From Chryseobacterium sp. SC28 (GTDB lineage Bacteria > Bacteroidota > Bacteroidia > Flavobacteriales > Weeksellaceae), in the NCBI RefSeq assembly GCF_003932955.1, contig NZ_QOVY01000004.1, forward strand, positions 98,182 to 162,181: DNA of 64,000 nt. The letters run 5' to 3'. This document shows positions 1 to 7,873 of this stretch, in pieces. The position numbers were made by a program, and so were the translations under genes. How positions within the stretch are numbered: position 1 is the stretch's first letter; every line of letters starts with the position of its first letter. The notes under the pieces are model-generated. The model was not told the DNA's origin. It searched no databases and worked only from the letters and a program-made list of their open reading frames with translations.

Positions 1-75
1 GCCGTGGCTACCGTGGTGGTTTCCAATTGGGAAAATCGCTTGGATAAGGAGAGGCTGAAAGAAGTTTTGAATTAA
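1..75 (+). CDS. C-terminal end of an unidentified protein (partial)
   Basis: Only the last 24 codons are inside the window, ending in TAA at 73-75. The frame is open from base 1 and the tail reads ATVVVSNWENRLDKERLKEVL. The hydrophobic stretch followed by a charged helix resembles the C-terminal end of dicarboxylate/amino acid:cation symporters, but this is only a resemblance in a short tail. The identity should be taken from the upstream sequence. The next gene starts about 60 bases downstream on the same strand. Confidence 0.45.
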   Translation, partial: AVATVVVSNWENRLDKERLKEVLN

Positions 76-136
76 ATAATTGGATTTGATTCAAATACTT
101 TATACATTGGACATTATACTTTTTACAAAAAAACAA

Positions 137-835
137 ATGCTTTACCTCTTGCCCGCTTACCTTTCCGAGAATTCTCCAATAGATTATTTTGCCCCAATGA
201 TCAAAGACATCATTATGAATGTCGATCATTATTTTGTGGAAAATGAAAAGACCGCGAGAAAAGTCATCAAGTTTTTTGCTCCTGAAAAGAAACAACCGGA
301 TTTAAAATTATTTCTTCTTGATAAATATTCCCAAACTGCCGATTTAAAAGAAGCAAAGAAATTGATGAAATCGAGCGTAGATTTCGGCTTGTTGTCCGAA
401 GCGGGCTTGCCTTGCATCGGCGATCCTGGAAATATTATCGTCGCGTGGTCTCACCAAAATAATGTGAAAGTCGTTCCGGTAAATGGACCAAGTTCCTTCG
501 TTCTGGCTTTGATCGCCAGCGGTTTCAATGGTCAGCAATTCACGTTCAACGGCTATTTGCCCATTGAAAAAGACAAAAAGAAGAAGGAAATTCAAAATCT
601 GGAAAATATTGTCGAGAAAACGGGATTTACGCAGATTTTTATGGAGACGCCTTACCGCAACAATCCACTTTTCGACGATCTGACCAAGTTTCTCCATCCC
701 AATACAAAACTGTGCATCGCAGCCAATATCAACGATCCGGAAAGTGAAATGATTCAGACGAAAACCATCGCCGAATGGAAAAAAAGCAAACCCGAATTGC
801 ACAAGATTCCGGCTGTTTTTTTGATCGGCCGATAA
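137..835 (+). CDS. RsmI-like SAM-dependent methyltransferase (tetrapyrrole methylase fold)
   Basis: A 232-residue protein of the SAM-dependent tetrapyrrole methylase superfamily, close to RsmI, which 2'-O-methylates 16S rRNA C1402. Visible family motifs are SEAGLPCIGDPG (about residues 87-98, the RsmI SDAGxPxISDPG signature with Asp replaced by Glu), the NGPSS loop (117-121) and METPYRN (169-175). It is shorter than E. coli RsmI (about 286 residues) and lacks the usual N-terminal GNLGD glycine motif, so it is the compact Bacteroidota version. The open frame extends back to position 80, but the ATG at 137 gives an N-terminus (MLYLLPAYLSE) that fits the family. The rRNA target is inferred from the family. 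Confidence 0.8.
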   Translation: MLYLLPAYLSENSPIDYFAPMIKDIIMNVDHYFVENEKTARKVIKFFAPEKKQPDLKLFLLDKYSQTADLKEAKKLMKSSVDFGLLSEAGLPCIGDPGNIIVAWSHQNNVKVVPVNGPSSFVLALIASGFNGQQFTFNGYLPIEKDKKKKEIQNLENIVEKTGFTQIFMETPYRNNPLFDDLTKFLHPNTKLCIAANINDPESEMIQTKTIAEWKKSKPELHKIPAVFLIGR

Positions 836-907
836 ATATTGAACTTTAACTTCCTTTAACAGCGTCTTAGCACGATGCTTGAAACTTATTGTTCAAATCA
901 AAAAAAT

Positions 908-1285
908 ATGACAGATAAAAAAGTAGCCGGGCTTTGGATAGACGGTACAAAAGCAATTGTGGTGACCAATCACGATTCTCAAGATGTGACAGAATTTGCA
1001 GTGGTTGATACAGTAAAAGCAGAAATTCAGCACGGCAATTCAAGTGAAAATGCAGCAAACAATGCGGAGCAATCCAACAAGCTGAAATTCTACAAAGAGA
1101 TCGAAAAACTGATCACCAACAGTACGGAGCTCTACATCACCGGTCCCGGAACGTCGCAGGAAGAACTGAAAAATCATCTGCTGGAAACGCCACAATACAA
1201 AAATCTGAATATCAAACTTGGCACGGCTCAGCAAATGAGCGAAGAGCAAGTTCTGGAAGAAGTGAAATCCCACTTTCAATCATAA
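908..1285 (+). CDS. small conserved protein of unknown function
   Basis: About 125 residues from the ATG at 908. An upstream ATG at 875 would add 11 poorly conserved-looking residues. The protein starts KKVAGLWIDGTKAIVV, a beta-hairpin, and later has ELYITGPGTSQEELKNHL, which looks like the nucleotide- or RNA-binding loop of small alpha/beta proteins. The overall pattern resembles domain 3 of archaeal/eukaryotic release-factor-like proteins (bacterial eRF1-like families), but I cannot confirm membership. It has no signal peptide, so it is probably cytoplasmic. It ends directly before a strong hairpin terminator and appears to be a single gene. Confidence 0.6.
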   Translation: MTDKKVAGLWIDGTKAIVVTNHDSQDVTEFAVVDTVKAEIQHGNSSENAANNAEQSNKLKFYKEIEKLITNSTELYITGPGTSQEELKNHLLETPQYKNLNIKLGTAQQMSEEQVLEEVKSHFQS

Positions 1286-1288
1286 AAA

Positions 1289-1316
1289 AGAGCGATCATT
1301 TTGGTCGCTTTTTTTG
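1289..1316. terminator. bidirectional rho-independent terminator
   Basis: AGCGA (1291-1295) pairs with TCGCT (1305-1309). The hairpin is flanked by an A-run on the left and a T-run on the right, so it can stop transcription from the + strand gene ending at 1285 and from mutS2 ending at 1322 on the minus strand. Confidence 0.8.
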
Positions 1317-1321
1317 TCGTT

Positions 1322-3469
1322 TTAAATCCGCTCCAATTCCCCGGAGTCTATTGTAGTTTTGAAAGTTCCGTAGTTCACGGTCACTTTATTTTTCTTGATT
1401 TCGTCAATCGTACCAACGCTCGTGCTCCCTTTGATGCGGACGCGCTGACCGATTTTCATCCAAACCGCTCGTTCTGCAGCGCGTTTTTCTTCCAGTTTTT
1501 CGTTGGTTTCTGCTATTTTTTCCTGAACATCTTCTTTTTTCAGCTGCTGCGTTATTTTTCGTTTGATCACTTGCAGACGTTTGCTTTCGTCTTTGTCAGC
1601 ACCCAATTTTCGATATTTCTCCTGTTCTAAGATTTTAACAAAATCTTTTACAACCTCTTTTCGGGATTTCCCTTTCACATAACTATCGATGAAACTTTCT
1701 ATTTTATTGCCAAACTGCAGTTTGCGGTGCTCGTCTTCATATAATTTCTGGAAATTATGAAGTTTTTGTTGAAGCTGCTCGTTCAGTTTTTGGAGATTGT
1801 CCCTTTTGTCTTCTACAGAATCTCGTTTTTCAGAAAGGTCGGATTTTATTTTTTCAACCTCGAATTTTTCCTGTTGAAGTTTTACAATCGTTTTATCGAG
1901 ATTTACGAGATCGTGCTCCACTTTTTTCTTGGCAGAGTTGATGATGAATCTTGGAATTCTATTTTTCTCCGCCACTTCAAAAGTAAAAGAACTCCCGGCC
2001 TGCCCCACTTCTAATTTATAAAGCGGTTCCAAAGAATTTTCGTCAAAGAGCATTGCCGCATTTGTGGCCGCAGGAAGACTTTCCACAATTAGTTTGATGT
2101 TGGTATAATGCGTGGTAATGATAGCGAAACTCTTTTTTTCGTAGAAAAATTCCAGAAAACTTTCGGCCAAGGCGCCGCCCAATTCGGGATCGGATCCGGT
2201 TCCAAATTCGTCAATCAATAACAGCGATTTTCCATCAGCTTCTTTGATCATCCCGGCCATTTTTTTCAACCGGGAAGAGTAAGTGGAAAGGTGATTTTCT
2301 ATCGATTGATTATCGCCAATGTCCGTCATTATTTTCTCGAAAAAGAACATTTCGGATTTGGGATGACAAGGCACCAAGATGCCGCTTTGAATCATCAATT
2401 GTAATAATCCGACGGTTTTCAGTGTGATAGATTTTCCACCGGCGTTTGGTCCTGAGATGCAGACGATGCGGTTGTGCTCTGTCAAAGAAATCGTTTGCGA
2501 AAAGATGGCTTTGTTCTCCGCTTTGTTGCGCAGCCAGAGCAAGGGATGAAAGGCTTCTCTTAATCTCAAAGTCTGATGACGATTGATTTTTGGTAAAATT
2601 CCATTGACTAATTCTGCAAATTTTGCTTTCGCCCGAATTAAATCCAAATCAAAAATATAATTCTGATAATCTGCCAATTGCGGCTGGAATTCGGCGATTT
2701 CGGAAGTGAGTTTTCTCAGGATTTTATCGATTTCTTTTTTCTCTTCTTCCTGATTTTCTTTGAGTTTGAAGTAATGTTTGACGACGCTTTCGGGCTGTAC
2801 AAAAGTGATGGATCCCGTTTTGGAAATGCCCAAAACCCGACCCGGCACTCTCTTTTTAAATCCCGATTTCACGGCCAAAACACGTTGATCCTCAATGATA
2901 CTTTCTTTAATATCATCCAAGAAATCGCTCTGGCCGCAATTGAACAAAGCGCGGTTAAAATTCTCGTCAATTGTCTTTCTGGCTTGTTGGATTTCTGCGC
3001 GCAGCGCCTTCAAGATGGGCGAGGCTTCGGATTTCACTTCTCCAAAACGGTTGAATACTTTATCGATCTTTTCCACGATTTCTTTGCGGTATTCCAGGTG
3101 TTTTATTTCTTCCAATAGCGTTGGGAAGAGCTCCGAAAACTGCGGAAAAAACCGTTGCAATTTCCCGACCTGCTCGGTCATGTTTTTGATTTTGACAAAA
3201 GATTTGTTGTCCAGCCGAAAATTCTCGATCATCATCAGTTTCAATTCTTCTTCGATATCCTCGTACTCGTCGAATGGGATTGCGGTGGCACTTTCAAAAC
3301 TGGAGAGGAATTCTGAGGTTTTTTTTAAAGCAATTTCGGCTTCGTCTATTGGCATTGGCCGAAGGTTCATGATTTTGTCCGCCGTTTTTGGCGAGAATGC
3401 GAAAGGGGCAATCTCCGAAAGCAGTTCGGGGAATTCAAGTTCGTTGAGATCGGTCTGATGGATTTTCAC
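1322..3469 (-). CDS. mutS2: MutS2-family DNA ATPase without Smr domain
   Basis: A 715-residue MutS2 homologue. The helical core and clamp are followed by the ABC-type ATPase: Walker A GPNAGGKS at about 340-347, Walker B LLLIDEFGTGSD at about 417-427, and the H-loop ITTHY near 451. A long charged coiled coil follows (about 520-640) and then a small C-terminal beta domain (RVRIKGSTSVGTIDEI). Canonical MutS2 (about 780 residues) ends in an Smr nuclease domain; here the protein stops after the KOW-like beta domain. Family role: suppression of recombination or rescue of collided ribosomes, not mismatch repair. The start is GTG at 3469, because no early ATG exists and an in-frame TAA lies just upstream. 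A -7-like CAAATTTA (3474-3481, minus strand) almost touches the start, so the mRNA may be leaderless. Confidence 0.9.
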   Translation of the reverse strand: MKIHQTDLNELEFPELLSEIAPFAFSPKTADKIMNLRPMPIDEAEIALKKTSEFLSSFESATAIPFDEYEDIEEELKLMMIENFRLDNKSFVKIKNMTEQVGKLQRFFPQFSELFPTLLEEIKHLEYRKEIVEKIDKVFNRFGEVKSEASPILKALRAEIQQARKTIDENFNRALFNCGQSDFLDDIKESIIEDQRVLAVKSGFKKRVPGRVLGISKTGSITFVQPESVVKHYFKLKENQEEEKKEIDKILRKLTSEIAEFQPQLADYQNYIFDLDLIRAKAKFAELVNGILPKINRHQTLRLREAFHPLLWLRNKAENKAIFSQTISLTEHNRIVCISGPNAGGKSITLKTVGLLQLMIQSGILVPCHPKSEMFFFEKIMTDIGDNQSIENHLSTYSSRLKKMAGMIKEADGKSLLLIDEFGTGSDPELGGALAESFLEFFYEKKSFAIITTHYTNIKLIVESLPAATNAAMLFDENSLEPLYKLEVGQAGSSFTFEVAEKNRIPRFIINSAKKKVEHDLVNLDKTIVKLQQEKFEVEKIKSDLSEKRDSVEDKRDNLQKLNEQLQQKLHNFQKLYEDEHRKLQFGNKIESFIDSYVKGKSRKEVVKDFVKILEQEKYRKLGADKDESKRLQVIKRKITQQLKKEDVQEKIAETNEKLEEKRAAERAVWMKIGQRVRIKGSTSVGTIDEIKKNKVTVNYGTFKTTIDSGELERI

Positions 3470-3672
3470 AATGCAAATTTACGAATTTGAAATAATGTTG
3501 TGCTTATTGTAGATTTAGAAAAATCGGCTCTTGCGAAGGCCGAATTTTGCTAAAACAATAGATTACGAAGCTTGATGAAGGCAAGGAAAAAGTTTGATCG
3601 GGAGAATAGGAATGTTAATTTGCATGTTTATATTAAGCGTCATTCTTTTTATTATTATATGTATATTTGAGT
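3470..3672. other. divergent intergenic region mutS2 / crp
   Basis: About 200 bases. It holds the putative mutS2 -7 element (CAAATTTA, 3474-3481, minus) and, for the plus strand, a TATATTTG at 3662-3669 that lies only 3 bases before the ATG of the Crp gene. The second may be chance, or the gene may be expressed from a leaderless message. No full copy of the TGTGA-N6-TCACA dyad is visible here. Confidence 0.5.
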
Positions 3673-4281
3673 ATGAATATTTATGAAATATTAAATCCGG
3701 AACTTAAAAAAGAGATAGCCGACAGCCGTGATCTAAAACGCTTCCCGGCAGGCGCGGTTATTTTGGAGATTAACTCGTATGTTAATTACATTCCTCTGGT
3801 GATGTCGGGCAGTGTAAAGGTTGTACGGACCGAAGAAGATGGCAGAGAGATTCTTTTGTATTATCTCACGCCGGGGGAAAGTTGTATTTCCTCTATACTT
3901 TCGGGGCTTACTCAGGGTACTTCCAAAGTGAAAGCGGTAGTAGAGGAAGATGCCGAAATTCTGATGCTGTCCCTCCCTAAAGCCAAAGAATGGCTTACAA
4001 AATATCCGGAATGGTCGGCATTTGTTTTTGAATTGTATCAAAAAAGGTTTGAAGATTTGGTCAATATGGTTAATTCTATTGCTTTTCAAAAGGCAGATGC
4101 AAGAATTTTATATCTTTTGGATCAAAAATCAAAATTATATAAATCTAAAGAGCTTTCCGTTACCCATCAGCAACTTGCAGACGAGCTTGGAATCACCAGA
4201 GAAGCGGTAAGCCGCGTGCTGAAACAGATAGAAACTGATGGCAAAATAAGACTTTCCCGAAACAAAATCACCCTATTGTAA
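3673..4281 (+). CDS. Crp/Fnr-family regulator, probable sulfide/persulfide-response activator
   Basis: A 202-residue cNMP-binding-fold/HTH regulator. Residues 20-110 form the beta-roll (LVMSGSVKVVRTEEDGREILLYYLTPGESC), followed by a dimerisation helix and a C-terminal HTH (QQLADELGITREAVSRVLKQIE, 167-187). The recognition helix carries R176, E177 and R181 in the same register as R180/E181/R185 of E. coli CRP, which read TGTGA. Matching dyads lie before the rhodanese, TolC, SQR and CstB-like genes. C71 (in GESC) is the only cysteine and sits where a ligand pocket would be, so it is a candidate persulfide sensor; this is inference. There is no Fnr-type N-terminal Cys cluster. An in-frame TTG at 3667 exists, but ATG 3673 is the better start. 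Confidence 0.9.
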   Translation: MNIYEILNPELKKEIADSRDLKRFPAGAVILEINSYVNYIPLVMSGSVKVVRTEEDGREILLYYLTPGESCISSILSGLTQGTSKVKAVVEEDAEILMLSLPKAKEWLTKYPEWSAFVFELYQKRFEDLVNMVNSIAFQKADARILYLLDQKSKLYKSKELSVTHQQLADELGITREAVSRVLKQIETDGKIRLSRNKITLL

Positions 4282-4321
4282 CTTACATCACTGATGGGCT
4301 TATCTGTGGGGCGTAACTTTG
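4277..4321 (+). promoter_or_regulatory. Crp-type operator plus -7 promoter element of the rhodanese-osmC operon
   Basis: The dyad TGTAA-CTTACA-TCACT (4277-4292) overlaps the stop codon of the crp gene. The -7 element TAACTTTG is at 4314-4321. The centre-to-centre distance is 33 bp, identical to three other promoters in this window. The predicted leader to ATG 4349 is about 20 nt. Confidence 0.75.
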
Positions 4322-4348
4322 TATCATAAATCAGAAAAAAGCAAGACA

Positions 4349-4660
4349 ATGTTTGATGCAATAAAAGGTCTTTTTGGGATGGATAAAACCGATTACGCAG
4401 CGCTCGTAAAACAAGGAGCTGTCATTCTGGATGTTAGAAGTAAAAGCGAATATACTAGTGGGCATATCAAAAATGCCATTAATATCCCCGTCAATGAACT
4501 TCAGAATAACCTTTCAAAATTAAAAAACAAAGATCAACCCATTATTACTTGTTGTGCGTCGGGGATGAGAAGTGCATCGGCGAAAAGTATTTTGCAGAAC
4601 AACGGCTACAAAAATGTACACAATGGTGGAGGATGGATAAGTCTAAACAATAAACTGTAA
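4349..4660 (+). CDS. single-domain rhodanese (sulfurtransferase)
   Basis: A 103-residue rhodanese. It has VILDVRSKSEYTSGHIKNAINIP and the active-site loop CASGMR, in which the first Cys forms the persulfide and the Arg closes a six-residue loop typical of single-domain (PspE/GlpE-size) enzymes. A second Cys precedes it directly (TCCASG). There is no signal peptide, so it is cytoplasmic. The start ATG 4349 is preferred over an upstream TTG because the predicted transcript begins near 4328. It lies 4 bases before the OsmC-like gene and is the first gene behind a Crp-type operator. The likely role is moving sulfane sulfur during sulfide stress. Confidence 0.9.
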   Translation: MFDAIKGLFGMDKTDYAALVKQGAVILDVRSKSEYTSGHIKNAINIPVNELQNNLSKLKNKDQPIITCCASGMRSASAKSILQNNGYKNVHNGGGWISLNNKL

Positions 4661-4664
4661 CCTG

Positions 4665-5099
4665 ATGGAAGCGCATTATTATAACGTCCATATTTCTTGG
4701 AAAAATACCCGTTTGGGCGAGATGTTTTCCCCAGAGCTTTCACAAAGCATAGAAGTTGCAACACCTCCGCCATTTCCCAAAGGGATAGAAGGCATTTGGT
4801 CTCCGGAGCATTTGTTTACTGCGGCTGTCAGTAGTTGTTTGATGACAACCTTTTTAGCGATTGCAGAAAATTCGAAACTGGAATTTGAAAGTTTCGAATG
4901 TCAGTCCAAGGGGAAGCTGGAGCAGGTTGAAGGCCGATACCTAATGACGGAGGTCATTTTGGAACCCATTGTAACAATTAGTCAGGAAGCGGATCGTGAA
5001 AAGGCGGAAAAAGTGCTGCAAAAATCGGAGTCCAATTGTTTGATTTCAAACTCTGTAAAAGCTAAGATTACAATAATGTCTAAGATCGTCGTGTCCTAA
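4665..5099 (+). CDS. OsmC/Ohr-family protein
   Basis: A 144-residue OsmC-like protein. The two family cysteines are visible: one in AVSSCLMTTFLA on the central helix (about residue 58) and one in SESNCLISNSVKAK near residue 124. These are the peroxidatic and resolving positions of thiol-dependent hydroperoxide reductases. The N-terminus is a beta-sheet (YYNVHISWKNTRLGEMFS), and PPPFPKGIEGIWSPEHLF matches the substrate-loop region. It is co-transcribed with the rhodanese, so its substrate may be an organic or sulfur peroxide, or a persulfide, formed during sulfide exposure; that part is inference. It is followed by a hairpin terminator. Confidence 0.87.
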   Translation: MEAHYYNVHISWKNTRLGEMFSPELSQSIEVATPPPFPKGIEGIWSPEHLFTAAVSSCLMTTFLAIAENSKLEFESFECQSKGKLEQVEGRYLMTEVILEPIVTISQEADREKAEKVLQKSESNCLISNSVKAKITIMSKIVVS

Positions 5100-5121
5100 C
5101 ATTCCCATACTTACTAAGTGT

Positions 5122-5146
5122 AGCCGCCTTTCGGAGGTAGCTTTCT
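5122..5146 (+). terminator. hairpin terminator of the rhodanese-osmC operon
   Basis: AGCCGCCT (5122-5129) pairs with AGGTAGCT (5135-5142) with one mismatch around a TTCGG loop, followed by a T-rich run. The T-tract is short, so the call is moderate. Confidence 0.5.
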
Positions 5147-5194
5147 TATATAATTCTATCTATTGCCAAGTGTTTTTTGTAGCAAATCTTCTTA

Positions 5195-5239
5195 TGTGAT
5201 AAAGGTTACTGTACCATAGTTTTCGTCAATGTATTTTTG
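5195..5239 (+). promoter_or_regulatory. Crp-type operator plus -7 element of the RND efflux operon
   Basis: TGTGA-TAAAGG-TTACT (5195-5210) is centred 33 bp upstream of the centre of the -7 element TATTTTTG (5232-5239). The spacing is the same as in the rhodanese, SQR and CstB-like promoters. The leader to ATG 5256 would be about 10 nt. Confidence 0.7.
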
Positions 5240-5255
5240 TCAAAAATTATAGATT

Positions 5256-6563
5256 ATGCAGAAAGTCTGGGTATTTATTTTATCGGTGGCCGGATTTCAA
5301 CACCTATTTTCCCAAGAAACCATCCGGATTTCAGCAGCCGAGATAGAACAGAAAATTCTGGACAACAATCTCCAAGTAAAATTGGCGCAAAAAGAAGCCG
5401 AAGTTGCCGATGCCGAACTGTTGGGAACAAGATCGATGTATCTTCCCAATGTCAGCGCTTCTTATACCTATTCCAGTACCAACAATCCTCTGTATGCCTT
5501 TGGTTCAAAGCTCAATCAGGAAAGGATTAGAATGATGGATTTCGATCCCAACAGTCTAAATTCTCCAAAAAGCATTTCCAATTTTGCCACCAAATTAGAA
5601 ATCCAGCAGCCCATTATTAATATGGATGCAATCTATCAAAAAAAAGCAGGAGAAATAAAATCTGAAGTCCTAAAAATCAAAACCGAACGTACGAAAGAGT
5701 ACGTGCGCTTCGAGCTCAAAAAAGCATATATGATGTTGCAGATGGCTTACAAAATGGTAGAAACCCTGGAAAATGCAGAGAAAACCACAATCGCCAACAA
5801 AAAAGTGGTGGATGGGTATTACAAAAACGGACTCATTCAGAAATCAGAGGTTTTATATATGGATGTACGTTTGAAAGAGATAGAAAATCAAATACAATAT
5901 GCCCAATCCAACGTCAAAAATGCTTCCGATTACCTCTTTTTTTTGTTGGACGAGAATGATCGGAATAAAGTTCTGAAACCTACGGAATCTTTAGAATATC
6001 AAGAAAATATGGTAGAAAGTAATCCCGCTTTGAATATTAACAGAAAAGACTTGCAAGCCTACCAAAAATCTTTGCAAGCCTACGACTGGATGATCAAATC
6101 TTCCAGAGCCAAATTTCTGCCGAAACTCAATGCCTTCGGAAGTTTCGAGATCTACGACAACAAAATTGCACAGTTTGATGCCAACGGATATTTAGCAGGA
6201 ATCCAGCTTTCTTGGAATCTCTTTGATGGCCTCAAAGCCAAAAGCGAACAGCAAAAATATAAATCAGAACTCAGCAAAGCCGAAACAGAAATACTACAAT
6301 ATCAGAAGCAGAGCCAGCTGGAACTTCAGAAAACCGCCCGGCAGGCGCAAGATGCCGAGAATAAAGTGACCCTTACGAAACTCGCTTTCGAGCAAAGCCA
6401 AGAAGCCTATCGGATCCGTAAGAATCGCTACGACCAAGGTTTGGAAAAGTCGGCGGATCTGCTGACTTCCGAAACCCAAATGTCACAAAAAGAGTTAGAA
6501 CATATCCAAGCCATTTTCGATTATAATACGACTATAGAATATTATAAATTTTTAAGAAACTAA
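5256..6563 (+). CDS. TolC-family outer membrane efflux protein
   Basis: 435 residues with an N-terminal signal sequence (MQKVWVFILSVAGFQHLFSQ) followed by two tandem OEP repeats: long alpha-helical hairpins (TRQAQDAENKVTLTKLAFEQ region near residue 365) with short beta segments (SYTYSSTNNPLYAFG; GIQLSWNLFDGLKAKSEQQK). It forms the outer-membrane channel of a tripartite RND pump with the two downstream genes. The ATG at 5256 follows the -7 element closely. It sits 128 bases before the membrane fusion gene and is the first gene of the pump operon. The substrate cannot be read from the sequence. The promoter links it to the sulfur regulator. Confidence 0.9.
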   Translation: MQKVWVFILSVAGFQHLFSQETIRISAAEIEQKILDNNLQVKLAQKEAEVADAELLGTRSMYLPNVSASYTYSSTNNPLYAFGSKLNQERIRMMDFDPNSLNSPKSISNFATKLEIQQPIINMDAIYQKKAGEIKSEVLKIKTERTKEYVRFELKKAYMMLQMAYKMVETLENAEKTTIANKKVVDGYYKNGLIQKSEVLYMDVRLKEIENQIQYAQSNVKNASDYLFFLLDENDRNKVLKPTESLEYQENMVESNPALNINRKDLQAYQKSLQAYDWMIKSSRAKFLPKLNAFGSFEIYDNKIAQFDANGYLAGIQLSWNLFDGLKAKSEQQKYKSELSKAETEILQYQKQSQLELQKTARQAQDAENKVTLTKLAFEQSQEAYRIRKNRYDQGLEKSADLLTSETQMSQKELEHIQAIFDYNTTIEYYKFLRN

Positions 6564-6691
6564 TCATTTAATAGACAATCGAACAGTATCTTCCGTAGTC
6601 CATCCTGCAGCTGATAGTCTCCTGCCCGATCAGCCTTGTTGGGGTTTGCTATAAAATAGTCAAGGTTTATAAAAAAATAATACCATCCCTT

Positions 6692-7780
6692 ATGAAAACA
6701 TACATCTACTCTACGCTTTTATGGTCTGCCACATTGTTCAGCAGTTGCTCTTCAGACGATAAAACATCTGTCCAAAATACCGATTCACCCATTTTGGTGC
6801 AGCTCAGCAAGTCATCAACGAATTCCTCAGGCGCATCAGCCACCGTTAGTGGAAAATTGGTTGCCAGAAACTCTGTGAATGTTTCTACAAAAATGATGGG
6901 CTACATCACATCAATGAAAGCAGAGGTGGGCCAAAACGTTACAGCGGGACAAGCCTTGGTACACATCAACTCTACCGATATTCAAGCAAAGGGAGGGCAA
7001 GCCAATGCGCAGATTTTGCAAGCCCAGGCGAATTTCAACAGTGCTAAAAAAGATTATGAAAGATTTCAGAATTTATACAAAAATCAAAGCGCATCCCAAA
7101 AAGAATTAGACGATATGAGAGCGCGCTACGAAATAGCTCTGGCAGGTCTGCAAGCAGCGCAGCAGATGAAAAATGAAGTCAACTCTCAATATAAATATAC
7201 CAACATTACTGCTCCGATTTCCGGTACAATTACTGCGAAATTTGCAGAGCAAGGCGATATGGCAAGTCCGGGAAGTCCACTTTTGACGATAGAATCTTCC
7301 GGAGCTTTGCAGGCGCAGGTTTTGGTTTCCGAAGAGAACATTACCCTTATTCACCAAGGAATGCAGGTGCTGGTGACCTTGAAATCTATTAATAAAACCA
7401 TTTCCGGAATGGTTTCGGAAATCAGCAAATCAGCTGCAAATACCGGCGGACAATATTTGGTAAAAATCAATATTGCAGCCTCGAGGGACTTGCTACCGGG
7501 GATGTTCGTCAATGTGCAGTTCCCTTTCAAAAACTCGGGGAAGAAGAATCAAGATTTTCAGGAAATGATAATAATTCCGAAATCTGCTTTGGTGGAAAAA
7601 GGTCAACTAACGGGTGTGTACGTCGTGAGTTCTCAAAATACCGCCGTTCTACGATGGATAAAAATCGGAAAAATCTTGGGAGATCAGGCAGAAGTCATTT
7701 CAGGTTTGAACTCAAAAGAACCGTACATCGTCTCTGCTAACGGAAAATTGTATAATGGAGCAAAAATTCAAATTAAATAA
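6692..7780 (+). CDS. HlyD/AcrA-type periplasmic adaptor lipoprotein of RND pump
   Basis: 362 residues. The N-terminus ends in a lipobox (LFSSC), so the protein is probably an inner-membrane-anchored lipoprotein. The order of segments is a biotinyl-lipoyl half (TSMKAEVGQNVTAGQALVHI), an alpha hairpin (about 100-170), the second lipoyl half (YTNITAPISGTITAKFAEQGDMASPGSP), a beta-barrel and a C-terminal MP domain ending GLNSKEPYIVSANGKLYNGAKI. This is the standard architecture of the adaptor linking the AcrB-type permease to TolC. It sits between both partner genes on the same strand. The gap to tolC (6564-6691) shows no clear promoter. Confidence 0.92.
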   Translation: MKTYIYSTLLWSATLFSSCSSDDKTSVQNTDSPILVQLSKSSTNSSGASATVSGKLVARNSVNVSTKMMGYITSMKAEVGQNVTAGQALVHINSTDIQAKGGQANAQILQAQANFNSAKKDYERFQNLYKNQSASQKELDDMRARYEIALAGLQAAQQMKNEVNSQYKYTNITAPISGTITAKFAEQGDMASPGSPLLTIESSGALQAQVLVSEENITLIHQGMQVLVTLKSINKTISGMVSEISKSAANTGGQYLVKINIAASRDLLPGMFVNVQFPFKNSGKKNQDFQEMIIIPKSALVEKGQLTGVYVVSSQNTAVLRWIKIGKILGDQAEVISGLNSKEPYIVSANGKLYNGAKIQIK

Positions 7781-7873
7781 TGTAACAATTTACCAATGCA
7801 GCAATTACTGATTTACGAACAAAGTTTGTAATTGTTACATTGATACATTTTCACATTAAAAAAATATTTTTTT

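Noticed and set aside
344..802. Long minus-strand open frame opposite the RsmI-like gene
   Set aside because: It mirrors the codon pattern of the plus-strand gene, which carries clear family motifs; the antisense product has no recognisable domain and many rare residues.
3662..3669. TATATTTG as -7 element of the Crp gene, with TGTTT at the expected dyad position (3625)
   Set aside because: The -7 box would end 3 bases before the start codon, and the right half of the dyad (AGCGT) does not match, so autoregulation through this site is not supported.
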